Source of the DNA: Pseudoalteromonas piratica
GTDB lineage: Bacteria; Pseudomonadota; Gammaproteobacteria; Enterobacterales; Alteromonadaceae
NCBI RefSeq assembly: GCF_000788395.1
Contig: NZ_CP009889.1
Span: 1,054,001-1,118,000 of the forward strand
Direction of reading: 5' to 3'
Length of the DNA stretch: 64,000 nucleotides
In this document: piece after piece, positions 36,090 through 44,476 of the stretch
Numbering within the stretch: the first letter of the stretch is position 1
Layout of the letters: each line of letters opens with the position of its first letter
The notes under the pieces: model-generated
Database searches by the model: none
The model's input: only the letters and a program-made list of their open reading frames with translations
What the model was told of the DNA's origin: nothing
Translations under genes and position numbers: made by a program

Positions 36090-37025
36090 TTAATCGCGAC
36101 TGACGTGGTGGTCGTCAGTCCAAAAATCATAAAAATTAAACCATTGGTAAGGGTACTGACAGGCAAAATACCCCAACCTATCAGAAAAATGTTGAATGGT
36201 TGTTTGGAGATCCTGCTGTCTGGTTTTGCGGTTAAATTTCAACTTATCTGAAACTTTTTCAAAGATTACCTGATAGCGATTTTCCGTTTTTAAACAAAAT
36301 AAATAATACACTGGGCACTCAAGCAAACTGGCTAAAATAAACGGTCCCTGTGAAAACGGTGCTGGTTTTCCTAAGAATTGACAATAGTTTACCCTGCCCG
36401 CAACCGACGAGCTAGTGCGATCGCCTACAATAACAATCACTTCCCCTTGTTCGATTTTTTGTTTTAACAAAATAGCCAAGGTAGGGCTCATATCACTAAC
36501 TTGGATTAAGTTAACTTGGGCATCAGCATTAATTTGTTGTAGCACTTTATTAAACTCAACCGCATGATGTGTAAATACCAAGACATTAATTGTGACGGCA
36601 TAGCGACCCTGGCTCAGGGCTCGGCACACTTCAAGGTTACCTAAATGGGAACCAATAAAAATGGCACCTTGTTTGTTTTGCTGCAATTTGGCAAATTCTT
36701 GCTGGTTTTGATATTCGATCGCATCAATGGGAATACGTCCAAGCCACGCATCAATTTTATCAAAAGCGGAGTCTGCAAATTTGCAAAAGTGCGCTAACCC
36801 CTGCCAAAACCCGGCACGAACTGGTTGTTGTTTGAACTTTTCAACTTGCTTTAGAAAGCGGATACTGGCATTACGTTGTGCTTTTCCCGTGCAATAGAAG
36901 TAAAAAACCACTGGAAACAACATCAGCCAGAGTACTCTGCGCCCTACTATTCGGTAAAATCCAAGCAACACACGCATACCAAGCAAGGTGCCGCGCTCTT
37001 GTATTGTTGACCAGTGTTTAGCCAC
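36090..37025 (-). CDS. LpxL-like acyltransferase (acyltransferase half of ApeJ)
   Basis: A 311-residue protein with a GTG start, an N-terminal membrane helix (about 30-48) and the acyltransferase motif SHLGNLEV (HX4E) near residue 123, followed by VIVGDRTS. This is the lysophospholipid/lipid A acyltransferase superfamily. In E. coli-type clusters acyl- and glycosyl-transferase are joined in one ApeJ-like protein; here they are separate, overlapping genes. It probably joins the polyene acyl chain to its lipid or sugar carrier. It overlaps the glycosyltransferase gene by 8 bases. Confidence 0.85.
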   Translation of the reverse strand: MAKHWSTIQERGTLLGMRVLLGFYRIVGRRVLWLMLFPVVFYFYCTGKAQRNASIRFLKQVEKFKQQPVRAGFWQGLAHFCKFADSAFDKIDAWLGRIPIDAIEYQNQQEFAKLQQNKQGAIFIGSHLGNLEVCRALSQGRYAVTINVLVFTHHAVEFNKVLQQINADAQVNLIQVSDMSPTLAILLKQKIEQGEVIVIVGDRTSSSVAGRVNYCQFLGKPAPFSQGPFILASLLECPVYYLFCLKTENRYQVIFEKVSDKLKFNRKTRQQDLQTTIQHFSDRLGYFACQYPYQWFNFYDFWTDDHHVSRD

Positions 37026-37752
37026 TGAACTTTCTCCACAGAAGTTTTGGTATGCGCGGCAACATGCCGAAGAATAAGCGCGTATGCATCCAACTGATCA
37101 ATACATTGTCTTCAAGGGCTCGAAAGTGCGAACTTCCCCCTTCAGGATAAATGACTTTGGTAGGCATAAATATACTTTTGACACCTCGCCAATACAGTCG
37201 CACCATAATTTCAATATCGAAATCCATGCGCTTACCCAAACGTTTTTCACGTAACAGTTTCGCAGTTATTGCCACCGGGTAGCAGCGAAAACCGCACATC
37301 GAATCTTTCACGCTGAACGAAAGTGTTTCTATCCAAACCCAAAAGTGCGTAATGTACCGACTGTATAAACGAACTTTAGGCACGGATTCATCGTATACAG
37401 GACGGCCGCTTATCAAACTATTAGGATGTGTTTTACCTAGCTTAATCAAGGTTTTGATATCATTTAAATCGTGTTGGCCATCCGCGTCTACTTGTATAGC
37501 ATGGGTAAAGCCGAGTTTATCGGCTGTAAGTAAACCTGTTTGTACCGCGCCGCCTTTACCTTGATTATGTTGATGCTCAATCAAGGTAAGAGATTCAAAT
37601 TTCGCCGCACAGTAACGCATTACTTCTGATGCCTCGCCGGAGGAACCATCATTTACCATAATAATTGGCAGCGATAGCGCACTCAACTCGGTTAAAACCG
37701 CTTCAATAACAGCTACATGGTTGTAGTTTGGAATAACAATACAGGCGCGCAT
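37018..37752 (-). CDS. Family 2 glycosyltransferase of the aryl polyene cluster
   Basis: A 244-residue GT-A enzyme: IPNYNHVAVIEAVL, IIMVNDGSSGEAS and VDADGQHD (the DXD metal site). KRMDFDIEIMVRLYWRG follows the usual dolichol-phosphate-mannose-synthase-like pattern. There are no convincing membrane helices. It likely transfers a sugar to the lipid anchor of the pigment; sugar and acceptor are unknown. It lies 5 bases after apeI and overlaps the acyltransferase gene. Confidence 0.85.
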   Translation of the reverse strand: MRACIVIPNYNHVAVIEAVLTELSALSLPIIMVNDGSSGEASEVMRYCAAKFESLTLIEHQHNQGKGGAVQTGLLTADKLGFTHAIQVDADGQHDLNDIKTLIKLGKTHPNSLISGRPVYDESVPKVRLYSRYITHFWVWIETLSFSVKDSMCGFRCYPVAITAKLLREKRLGKRMDFDIEIMVRLYWRGVKSIFMPTKVIYPEGGSSHFRALEDNVLISWMHTRLFFGMLPRIPKLLWRKFSG

Positions 37753-37757
37753 AACAA

Positions 37758-38114
37758 TTAACTTGGCAAGACAATACGGCCTGATGAATGCTGACCATGA
37801 TCTGAGTGGAAACTAAAGGTGAATTTGTTATCGGCTTTTTTCGTGAGCGTTAGTTCTATTAAAGAATTGGCTAAAATGACCACCTGAAATTTTAATACTT
37901 CTACATTTTCGACATGTTGGGAGCTTAATGAAAAATGCTGATGCGCAAACTTAACCGCCCAATCTAATTGCACTACTCCAGCTAAAATTGGCGCTTCAGG
38001 GAAATGGCCCTCAAAGTAATCAAGCGCACCATCAACCCACAAGGTCAATTTTACACTATTCTCTTGCTTGTCAATTGCTCTTACTTCAGGCAATGACTCT
38101 TTCAGCTTAGTCAA
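37758..38114 (-). CDS. apeI: Aryl polyene hotdog dehydratase (ApeI-type)
   Basis: A 118-residue FabA/FabZ-like protein. The catalytic motif EGHFPEAPILAGVVQLDWAV keeps His, with Asp (QLDW) where FabZ has Glu, as in FabA. No ATG is available: the TTG at 38114 has GGAG 7 bases upstream inside the end of apeH, whereas the frame can extend to a TTG at 38135 without such a site. In the studied system ApeI and ApeP form the dehydratase. It overlaps apeH by 8 bases. Confidence 0.83.
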   Translation of the reverse strand: MTKLKESLPEVRAIDKQENSVKLTLWVDGALDYFEGHFPEAPILAGVVQLDWAVKFAHQHFSLSSQHVENVEVLKFQVVILANSLIELTLTKKADNKFTFSFHSDHGQHSSGRIVLPS

Positions 38115-39429
38115 ACAACTTCTCCAATTCAGCAAAAACTAATTTGCCTTGACTGTTTACGGGTAAAGACGCTAAGTAGCGGAATTTCCTTGGCATACAT
38201 ATCGCTTCAAAACGACCCGACAACAGGCGTTTCAAATGTTTATTAAGTGCTAGTTTACCGTGTTTATTCAATTCACTAAAGCCATAGTCGGTTAATGACG
38301 CCACTAAACCTAATTGCTGACGTTTACCTTTAGTGAGCACAATTACTTTGCAAGCCTGGATGGTTTTATCGGCGCACAATGTGCGTTCTAATGCATCAAG
38401 ATTGACGCGTTTTTCTTCCAGCTTAATCGTTCGGTCTAGGCGCCCCAACAACATAAATTGACCATTTTCCAGCAGTTCAACCATGTCTTGGGTAATAAAC
38501 ACGTCCTCATCAAAATAAGGTGAACAAACAGCAAGTTGCTGTTCTTGTGTTGTCACTGTGATGCCATCAAAACACTGCCAAGCAGTCTTTGCCGATTGCG
38601 TTACCTGTCGATAAGCAATCCCACCGGTTTCGGTACTGCCGTAAATTTGTGTTGCAGCAATGCCTAATTGTTCAAAAAGTCTTATTGCACTGATATCAGA
38701 CAACGGGCCACCCGATGAAAACAAGCCAATAATCTTGTCTTTACATTCCATCAAGACATTGTCGCGAATCAGACGGTCAATAAACGCTGGGCTAGAAATG
38801 ATCACAGCGTTCTTTTCTAAAACAAGTGATTGTAATTGCTCCGGAAATTCGACAAACGTAAATTCAATTGTGTGACCAGAAAACAAGGGCCACAACAATT
38901 TAAACAACAAACCATAGATATGCTGATGCGAAACTGTTGCTACAATTTGGCATGGCTGTTCAAAGCAAAACGTGTGATCAAGGTTAGCTACTTCCGCATT
39001 GATATGGCGCCAGTTTTTTTCAATTGGTTTACCGTAACCTGTTGAGCCTGATGTATAAAATGTTAGCTTGCCTGACTGTGGTAATGTTAATGCGCTGATA
39101 CAATGATCGGCATCAAGGTTTGTATCAACAGCAGCTAACATCTCGGCATTAAGCTGCTTTGCCCCTTTATAACTATCAACAAAAACATAATCAGCATTGA
39201 GGCTTGCTGTTTCTATATTCTCAGTTTGTCCATTCGCAGGAAAAATAATATCAAATCCAGCATGAGCCGCAGCCAACAAGCGAATTAAGAATACCTCACT
39301 CGATGTATGGTAAAGCACTAAGGTTTTGCCACCAAAAGTCCTTTTATGCTGCTTAAGTGCAACACAAAGTGTCTTTACTCGAGATGATAGGAATTGCTGT
39401 TGTTCGGAAAGTGAATGAGTGCTTGGCAT
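38107..39429 (-). CDS. apeH: Acyl-activating AMP ligase (ApeH-type)
   Basis: A 440-residue ANL-family enzyme, shorter than a CoA ligase. P-loop LTFYTSGSTGYGKPI, then QIYGSTETGG and the LLGRLDRTIKLEEKRVNL hinge; the C-terminal lysine is probably in VNSQGKLVF. ApeH adenylates the aromatic acid and loads it onto ACP; with the ammonia-lyase in the operon the acid may be a cinnamate or coumarate. It lies 5 bases after apeG. Confidence 0.85.
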   Translation of the reverse strand: MPSTHSLSEQQQFLSSRVKTLCVALKQHKRTFGGKTLVLYHTSSEVFLIRLLAAAHAGFDIIFPANGQTENIETASLNADYVFVDSYKGAKQLNAEMLAAVDTNLDADHCISALTLPQSGKLTFYTSGSTGYGKPIEKNWRHINAEVANLDHTFCFEQPCQIVATVSHQHIYGLLFKLLWPLFSGHTIEFTFVEFPEQLQSLVLEKNAVIISSPAFIDRLIRDNVLMECKDKIIGLFSSGGPLSDISAIRLFEQLGIAATQIYGSTETGGIAYRQVTQSAKTAWQCFDGITVTTQEQQLAVCSPYFDEDVFITQDMVELLENGQFMLLGRLDRTIKLEEKRVNLDALERTLCADKTIQACKVIVLTKGKRQQLGLVASLTDYGFSELNKHGKLALNKHLKRLLSGRFEAICMPRKFRYLASLPVNSQGKLVFAELEKLFD

Positions 39430-39434
39430 AAAAA

Positions 39435-40034
39435 TTAAGACTGCAGTCCGTGGCGCTTTTTAGCAAAGTGACGAACAATTAATTCACCCGTCATAAGTAA
39501 CCCCATAAAAATATATGCGATTAGGCCGTTATAAAGTGTCCAAAGCGCTAAATCGTCGCTTAAAATAGTGTACATCGAAATAACGATGTTAATACTAAAA
39601 AAAGCACACCATACTTTTGTCACATTACGGGTGTAATTGACTACATGAAGGGGTAATGTCACCTGCTCATTGTCTTTTGCTTTACGTTTTTCTTCTAACA
39701 AAGCAAAACTTTCAATCACACTTGGCCCTTTAAAAAGTGAATAGGCAAAGGTCATCAGCATGGTTGTAGAAATTAATACAGGATAAAACAGAGTAATTTT
39801 GCTGTTATTCAAAAACCAAGCAAGTAACACACACCCAGTTCCAAGTATTGTTGCAGGCAATAACCACGGCATTGTCTTACTGGCCGACTTACTAAATAAG
39901 TAACGGCCAATAATTGCAACTAACAGCAAAGGCGCAATACTGGTCAAACTAAAATGCTGCAACCCAAAATAAATAAGTACTGGGTATGCTAGCAATAAGC
40001 CGATGAACAGAGTATTCAGTATTGCTTTTGTCAT
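39435..40034 (-). CDS. apeG: Aryl polyene cluster membrane protein (ApeG position)
   Basis: A 199-residue integral membrane protein with about six helices (for example ILNTLFIGLLLAYPVLIYFG and LYNGLIAYIFMGLLMTGEL). It matches the COG4648-type proteins that regularly lie between the ACP and AMP-ligase genes in aryl polyene clusters. The biochemical role is unknown; anchoring of the soluble assembly enzymes is one possibility. Confidence 0.78.
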   Translation of the reverse strand: MTKAILNTLFIGLLLAYPVLIYFGLQHFSLTSIAPLLLVAIIGRYLFSKSASKTMPWLLPATILGTGCVLLAWFLNNSKITLFYPVLISTTMLMTFAYSLFKGPSVIESFALLEEKRKAKDNEQVTLPLHVVNYTRNVTKVWCAFFSINIVISMYTILSDDLALWTLYNGLIAYIFMGLLMTGELIVRHFAKKRHGLQS

Positions 40035-40038
40035 GCTA

Positions 40039-40287
40039 CTATTCGGTAACGAGTTTGCTAACTTCGTTTACCACATCTTCTACTGTGCGTACTTGTTTAA
40101 ACGCTTCTGGATCGATTTTCTTACCCGTGATTTCGCGTAATTTTACTACTAAATCAACCGCATCAATGCTATCTAGATCAAGGTCTTGATATAGGTTTGC
40201 TTCTAAAGCAACATCATCCTGATCAATTTCAAATTCTTCCACCAAGATATCAGTTAAAACTGCGAAGATTTCTTGTTGTGTTTTCAT
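40039..40287 (-). CDS. apeF: Acyl carrier protein (ApeF-type)
   Basis: An 82-residue ACP with phosphopantetheine site Ser40 in DLDLDSIDAVDLVV. It is acidic and the normal length. It is one of two ACPs carrying starter and growing chain. No phosphopantetheinyl transferase is encoded in the window, so activation must be by an enzyme elsewhere. Confidence 0.9.
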   Translation of the reverse strand: MKTQQEIFAVLTDILVEEFEIDQDDVALEANLYQDLDLDSIDAVDLVVKLREITGKKIDPEAFKQVRTVEDVVNEVSKLVTE

Positions 40288-40300
40288 AACCTACCCGCTG

Positions 40301-40555
40301 TTATGCGTTTTGTTCAATAAAGGCAGCTAATGCATCAACTGACGCAAAATGCTGTTTTGTTTCTTCTGAGTTTGCATCGATTTTAATATCAAACTCTTTT
40401 TTAATCGCCAGACCCAGTTCTAGCGCATCAATGCTATCTAAACCTAACCCATCGATAAAAAGGGGTTCACTGTCTTCAATATCATCGATTGTAATGTCTT
40501 CTAAATCTAATGATTCAATAATGAGTTTTTTGATTCTTATTTTTAAATCACTCAT
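40301..40555 (-). CDS. apeE: Acyl carrier protein (ApeE-type)
   Basis: An 84-residue ACP with Ser41 in GLGLDSIDALELGLA. It overlaps the acyltransferase gene upstream by 8 bases and lies 13 bases before apeF. The two ACPs differ in sequence, in line with separate tasks for starter and elongation. Confidence 0.9.
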   Translation of the reverse strand: MSDLKIRIKKLIIESLDLEDITIDDIEDSEPLFIDGLGLDSIDALELGLAIKKEFDIKIDANSEETKQHFASVDALAAFIEQNA

Positions 40556-41321
40556 AAGTATCCAATTCTCCTTGAAAAAATGCCTGCATTTCGCGAGTAA
40601 AGCTACGCGCTTGTTGCGTCAACTTTGCCGTATCAACGACCGGAAGTTGCAGTTGTTGTCTGGTCATTGCTAGATCAAATTTCGCTTGTGTCGGCGCAAC
40701 TTCATACCACATTTCAGATTTTGTTAACGTTGAAGGTGATACATGAATTAATACTGACACAATCTCAGCGCGACATCGCAATGCAATGTTTGCAGCACCG
40801 CGTTTAAATTTGAGTGCTTGTCCCGGTGTTGTGCGTGTCCCCTCAGGGAATACGATTACGTTATTGCCACTGGCAAGTGACGCTGCGCAATCAGTTAATA
40901 ACCCATCAGGACAATCATTACTGATATAACCGGTGGATTTTATCACACCTCGCATAAATGGGTTACTAAATAAATGGGCTTTTACAACACAATCAGCGTT
41001 TGGAATAAGGGATATTAACACCACAACGTCAATTAAAGTTGGGTGGTTTGCCAGCACCAGTTTGCCATGTAAATTTGCAAATTGTTTTTTATCAGCAATG
41101 GTGAACTTAAATATGCCTAGCATGCCCATTAAGCCAACAAAAAATTTAAACAATAAATGTACGGTAAAGCGTGCTGCTTTCCTGCGTTTTTGTTTATCGC
41201 GATAAAGTAAAAATTGAATTGGCAAGACAAATAAGGGAACAAGCAAGCCGCCCAATCCAAATACCGAAAAGCAAAATCCTGTTGCTAATATACGCCAAAA
41301 CCGTCCTAGCTTTGTTAACAA
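40548..41321 (-). CDS. apeD: 1-acylglycerol-3-phosphate-type acyltransferase (ApeD-type)
   Basis: A 257-residue PlsC-family enzyme: an N-terminal hydrophobic segment (about 10-32), NHPTLIDVVVL (HX4D), and VFPEGTRTTPG (substrate glycerol-phosphate motif). It begins with TTG (41319-41321), with GGAG 7 bases upstream inside the end of apeC; the 7-base overlap couples the two. It probably acylates the lipid anchor with a fatty or polyene chain. Confidence 0.85.
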   Translation of the reverse strand: MLTKLGRFWRILATGFCFSVFGLGGLLVPLFVLPIQFLLYRDKQKRRKAARFTVHLLFKFFVGLMGMLGIFKFTIADKKQFANLHGKLVLANHPTLIDVVVLISLIPNADCVVKAHLFSNPFMRGVIKSTGYISNDCPDGLLTDCAASLASGNNVIVFPEGTRTTPGQALKFKRGAANIALRCRAEIVSVLIHVSPSTLTKSEMWYEVAPTQAKFDLAMTRQQLQLPVVDTAKLTQQARSFTREMQAFFQGELDTYE

Positions 41322-42046
41322 TGTTTAACTCCGTCTATTGTTATTTGCCAACTAGTTTGCGCGCCAAGTACTACACTATCACCGGCGTCTTTGGTCGCAA
41401 GGAACTCAACAAATTGTTTTGCTTGTAGCGGTGTTTTATTACTATCCGATGAGCATGATAAATTCAGAGAAATCCCCGTTTCAGCATTTTTAGACACAAT
41501 AAAAGCACACGCCAGATCAACACTGTCTTGATGATCAAATTGGGCATATTCTTTAGTAAGTGGTTGATCGCAATATACAACCAGCACCTGCTCTGTGTCG
41601 GCCTTATTGAGTTGCACATACGCTTCAATCAAGGCCATTAACAAGGTATTTTCACCCGCCGCAATGCTGTTCATCGGTTGTTGATTTTTAGTAAGAATCG
41701 AATAGAGACCCACCACGGCATTATGAACCGACAAGCCAAAAGACGTTGGACTAACCACTTCTCCTTCAGCCAAATCTTTTAAAATACTGGAAGTACGATG
41801 AAAGTCGCCATGTTGAGAAGCATAGACAACTGGCAGAGATTTTCCGTCATATGCCTTTGCACTATTAGCAGCAACAAATAATGCCATTTTTGCATAATGG
41901 CTTAAACGGCGGCGCTGCATGGCAGGCACCCAGTCTAACTGTGGACTTTTGCTAGCAGAGTCTAACATTTCAATTTTAGAATCGGTTAGCTGTGCATCAT
42001 CCTTAGCTTTACACCAATAATTGAAATGAGAGAGCACCATTTTCAT
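41315..42046 (-). CDS. apeC: Ketosynthase-like chain-length factor (ApeC-type)
   Basis: A 243-residue truncated ketosynthase fold (PF13723-like). ASQHGDFHRTSSILKDL and SPTSFGLSVHNAVVGLYSI mark the dimer face. The nucleophile Cys is replaced (NSIAAGENTLLMAL), so it cannot condense on its own. In the Xenorhabdus system ApeC partners ApeO as chain-length factor. It is the first gene of the operon; the ATG at 42046 and another at 42040 are both possible. Confidence 0.83.
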   Translation of the reverse strand: MKMVLSHFNYWCKAKDDAQLTDSKIEMLDSASKSPQLDWVPAMQRRRLSHYAKMALFVAANSAKAYDGKSLPVVYASQHGDFHRTSSILKDLAEGEVVSPTSFGLSVHNAVVGLYSILTKNQQPMNSIAAGENTLLMALIEAYVQLNKADTEQVLVVYCDQPLTKEYAQFDHQDSVDLACAFIVSKNAETGISLNLSCSSDSNKTPLQAKQFVEFLATKDAGDSVVLGAQTSWQITIDGVKHC

Positions 42047-42426
42047 GAGCGTGCGTCCATGTTATGTGAAAATGAGGCGAAACTATAAAAAAACTGTGTA
42101 AAAGAAGCAATGCAAAAACGTAAGAAACTGTAATTTGCACCAATATCCGCATACTTTTAATTCAATTTAGCGCTTTTAACCGCACGTTAAAGCATTTTTT
42201 GGCATGAATCCAAGTGGGTCGAGTCTTACATTTTGTCCACTTATTCAAAAATATACCTGTAGAGACAGCTACTTGCATGAGCTAGTGACCCAGACGTATT
42301 TACATACACAAGGTTGGTATTCACAGCATTATCACAAAAATAGGGCAGACCAAGGTCGAATTTTGCTCAAACAAAAATTAACCTACCTTTAGTAAGGTCT
42401 CTCACAAAAACAGTTAGGAGCCTGAA
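42047..42426. promoter_or_regulatory. Divergent control region between the aryl polyene operon and prpE
   Basis: A 380-base gap that must hold promoters for both directions. Near 42172-42200 an imperfect hairpin (GCTTTTAAC / GTTAAAGC) runs into six Ts on the plus strand, like an attenuator or the end of a short transcript. I see no clear operator and no convincing gene. Confidence 0.4.
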
Positions 42427-44304
42427 ATGACGGGCAATTATCACGCATCTTATGACGCATTTAAGCAGGATCCGCAGGCATTCTGGTTAAATCAGAGCAA
42501 ACGCATTCCTTGGTTTAAATCGCCTAGTAACGCATATCAGCAAGACAACAATGGTCGCTATCATTGGTTTGCCGGTGGCGAACTCAATACCTGCTATCTT
42601 GCGCTCGATCAGCACATTGAGAACGGTTTCGCAAACGAAACAGCACTGATATACGATTCACCTGTTACTCATACTAGCCAAACTTTTTCCTATTTAGAGC
42701 TTCATGAAAAAGTTGCACGCTTTGCTGGTGTACTTGCAGATTTGGGTATCGAGAAAGGTGATCGTGTTGTCATTTATATGCCAATGATCCCTGAAGCAGT
42801 CGTGGGTATGCTCGCCTGTGCTAGGCTCGGCGCAATTCACTCTGTGGTTTTTGGTGGTTTTGCAGCTCATGAATTAGCCGTCAGAATCGATGATGCAAAG
42901 CCAAAAGTAATTTTGAGTGCATCATGTGGCATTGAAATAGAACGTGTCATTCCCTACAAGCCGATGCTTGATGAGGCCATTGAGTTAGCATCTCATAAAG
43001 TACAAAACAGTATAATCTTACAAAGAGAGCAATCGCTTGCAACAATGAACTCGCCACGCGATCTTGATTGGCATCTTATTGAAAAAGAAGCAACGCCTGT
43101 TGCACCTACTCCAGTAAAAGCAGAAGACCCTTTGTACATACTTTACACCTCAGGTACCACAGGCACACCCAAAGGCGTAGTACGCGAAAATGGCGGTCAC
43201 GCTGTTGCCATGCACTATAGTATGGAAACTGTTTATGGTATGAAGCCAGGAGATGTTTTTTTGGCTGCATCAGACATTGGTTGGGTTGTTGGTCATTCTT
43301 ATATCGTTTATGCACCACTTATTTATCGCTGCGCTACTGTTTTGTATGAAGGAAAACCAATCCGCACGCCCGATGCGAGTGCATTCTGGCGCGTTGTTGA
43401 GCAATACAAAGTCAATGCGTTATTCACCGCGCCAACGGCATTTCGTGCGATTAAAAAAGAAGATCCTGAAGCCATGGGCTTTAAGCAGTATGATACACGT
43501 AGTCTAAAACGCCTATTCTTAGCCGGTGAACGTCTGGATCCACCAACTTACCATTGGTTGTGCGATAAAACCCATCTACCCGTACTAGATCATTGGTGGC
43601 AAACGGAAACTGGCTGGGCGATTGCCTGTAATCCAATAGGCATCGAACAATTACCAACAAAAGTGGGCAGTGCTGGGGTCGCAACTCCAGGCTTTGATGT
43701 GCAAATTTTGGATATGGACGGTAACCAATGTGAAGCGAATGAAAGTGGTGCTGTGGTCATAAAGTTACCCTTACCACCGGGCTGTTTACCGAGTATTTGG
43801 CAAAATGACGAACGATATGCGTCAGGTTATTTAAGTCAATATGATGGGTACTATTTAACTGGTGACGGTGGTTATCTCGACGATGATGGCAACTTATTTA
43901 TCATGGGCCGCACCGATGACGTAATCAATGTCGCCGGACACCGTCTCTCAACAGGGGAAATGGAAGAAATTGTTGCAGCGCACCCTGCGGTGGCTGAATG
44001 TGCGGTATTTGGTGTTAACGATCAGCTAAAAGGACAAATTCCAATGGCGATGATTGTGCTAAAAGATGGGCAAGAAATAGCACAAAGCGATATTGAGCAC
44101 CAACTCATCAATACGATTCGAGGAAAAATTGGCGCGATTGCATGTCTTAAAAATATCGTCTGTGTTGAGCGTTTACCAAAAACACGCTCAGGTAAAATTC
44201 TACGTAAGAACCTTCGACAATTGGTGGATGGTGAAACGCTGAGTATTCCTTCGACGATTGATGATCCCAGCATTTTCAATGAAATTCAAAGCTTATTGCC
44301 ATAG
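42427..44304 (+). CDS. prpE: PrpE, propionyl-CoA synthetase
   Basis: A 625-residue acyl-CoA synthetase of normal PrpE length, with a GTTAGGAG-like ribosome site. Motifs: N-terminal ACAS-type NTCYLALDQHIENG, P-loop YILYTSGTTGTPKGVVRENG, LDHWWQTETGWAIACNPIG (PrpE wording), YYLTGDGGYLDDDGN, and the acetylatable lysine in KTRSGKILRKNLRQ. It forms propionyl-CoA from propionate, ATP and CoA. No methylcitrate-cycle genes are next to it. It is a single gene with its own terminator. Confidence 0.9.
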   Translation: MTGNYHASYDAFKQDPQAFWLNQSKRIPWFKSPSNAYQQDNNGRYHWFAGGELNTCYLALDQHIENGFANETALIYDSPVTHTSQTFSYLELHEKVARFAGVLADLGIEKGDRVVIYMPMIPEAVVGMLACARLGAIHSVVFGGFAAHELAVRIDDAKPKVILSASCGIEIERVIPYKPMLDEAIELASHKVQNSIILQREQSLATMNSPRDLDWHLIEKEATPVAPTPVKAEDPLYILYTSGTTGTPKGVVRENGGHAVAMHYSMETVYGMKPGDVFLAASDIGWVVGHSYIVYAPLIYRCATVLYEGKPIRTPDASAFWRVVEQYKVNALFTAPTAFRAIKKEDPEAMGFKQYDTRSLKRLFLAGERLDPPTYHWLCDKTHLPVLDHWWQTETGWAIACNPIGIEQLPTKVGSAGVATPGFDVQILDMDGNQCEANESGAVVIKLPLPPGCLPSIWQNDERYASGYLSQYDGYYLTGDGGYLDDDGNLFIMGRTDDVINVAGHRLSTGEMEEIVAAHPAVAECAVFGVNDQLKGQIPMAMIVLKDGQEIAQSDIEHQLINTIRGKIGAIACLKNIVCVERLPKTRSGKILRKNLRQLVDGETLSIPSTIDDPSIFNEIQSLLP

Positions 44305-44311
44305 AAGCAAC

Positions 44312-44348
44312 GCTGTATATGTGTAACCTTACACATATACAGCTTTTT
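44312..44348 (+). terminator. Intrinsic terminator of prpE
   Basis: GCTGTATATGTGTAA (44312-44326), 2-base loop, exact complement (44329-44343), then five Ts. It starts 7 bases after the prpE stop. Confidence 0.9.
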
Positions 44349-44476
44349 CTAATCTAAAATTCACCTCTAATCATTGATTTATCAGGCATTGAACGGATAA
44401 AAGTTTGCACTACATCTTGCATTAATAACGACTATAGTTGAATAATGTACCGACTTTAGTCTCAAAATAGTGTGCC

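Noticed and set aside
42204..42392. A 62-codon plus-strand frame in the gap before prpE
   Set aside because: No credible ribosome site, it directly follows a terminator-like hairpin, and the sequence has no domain character.
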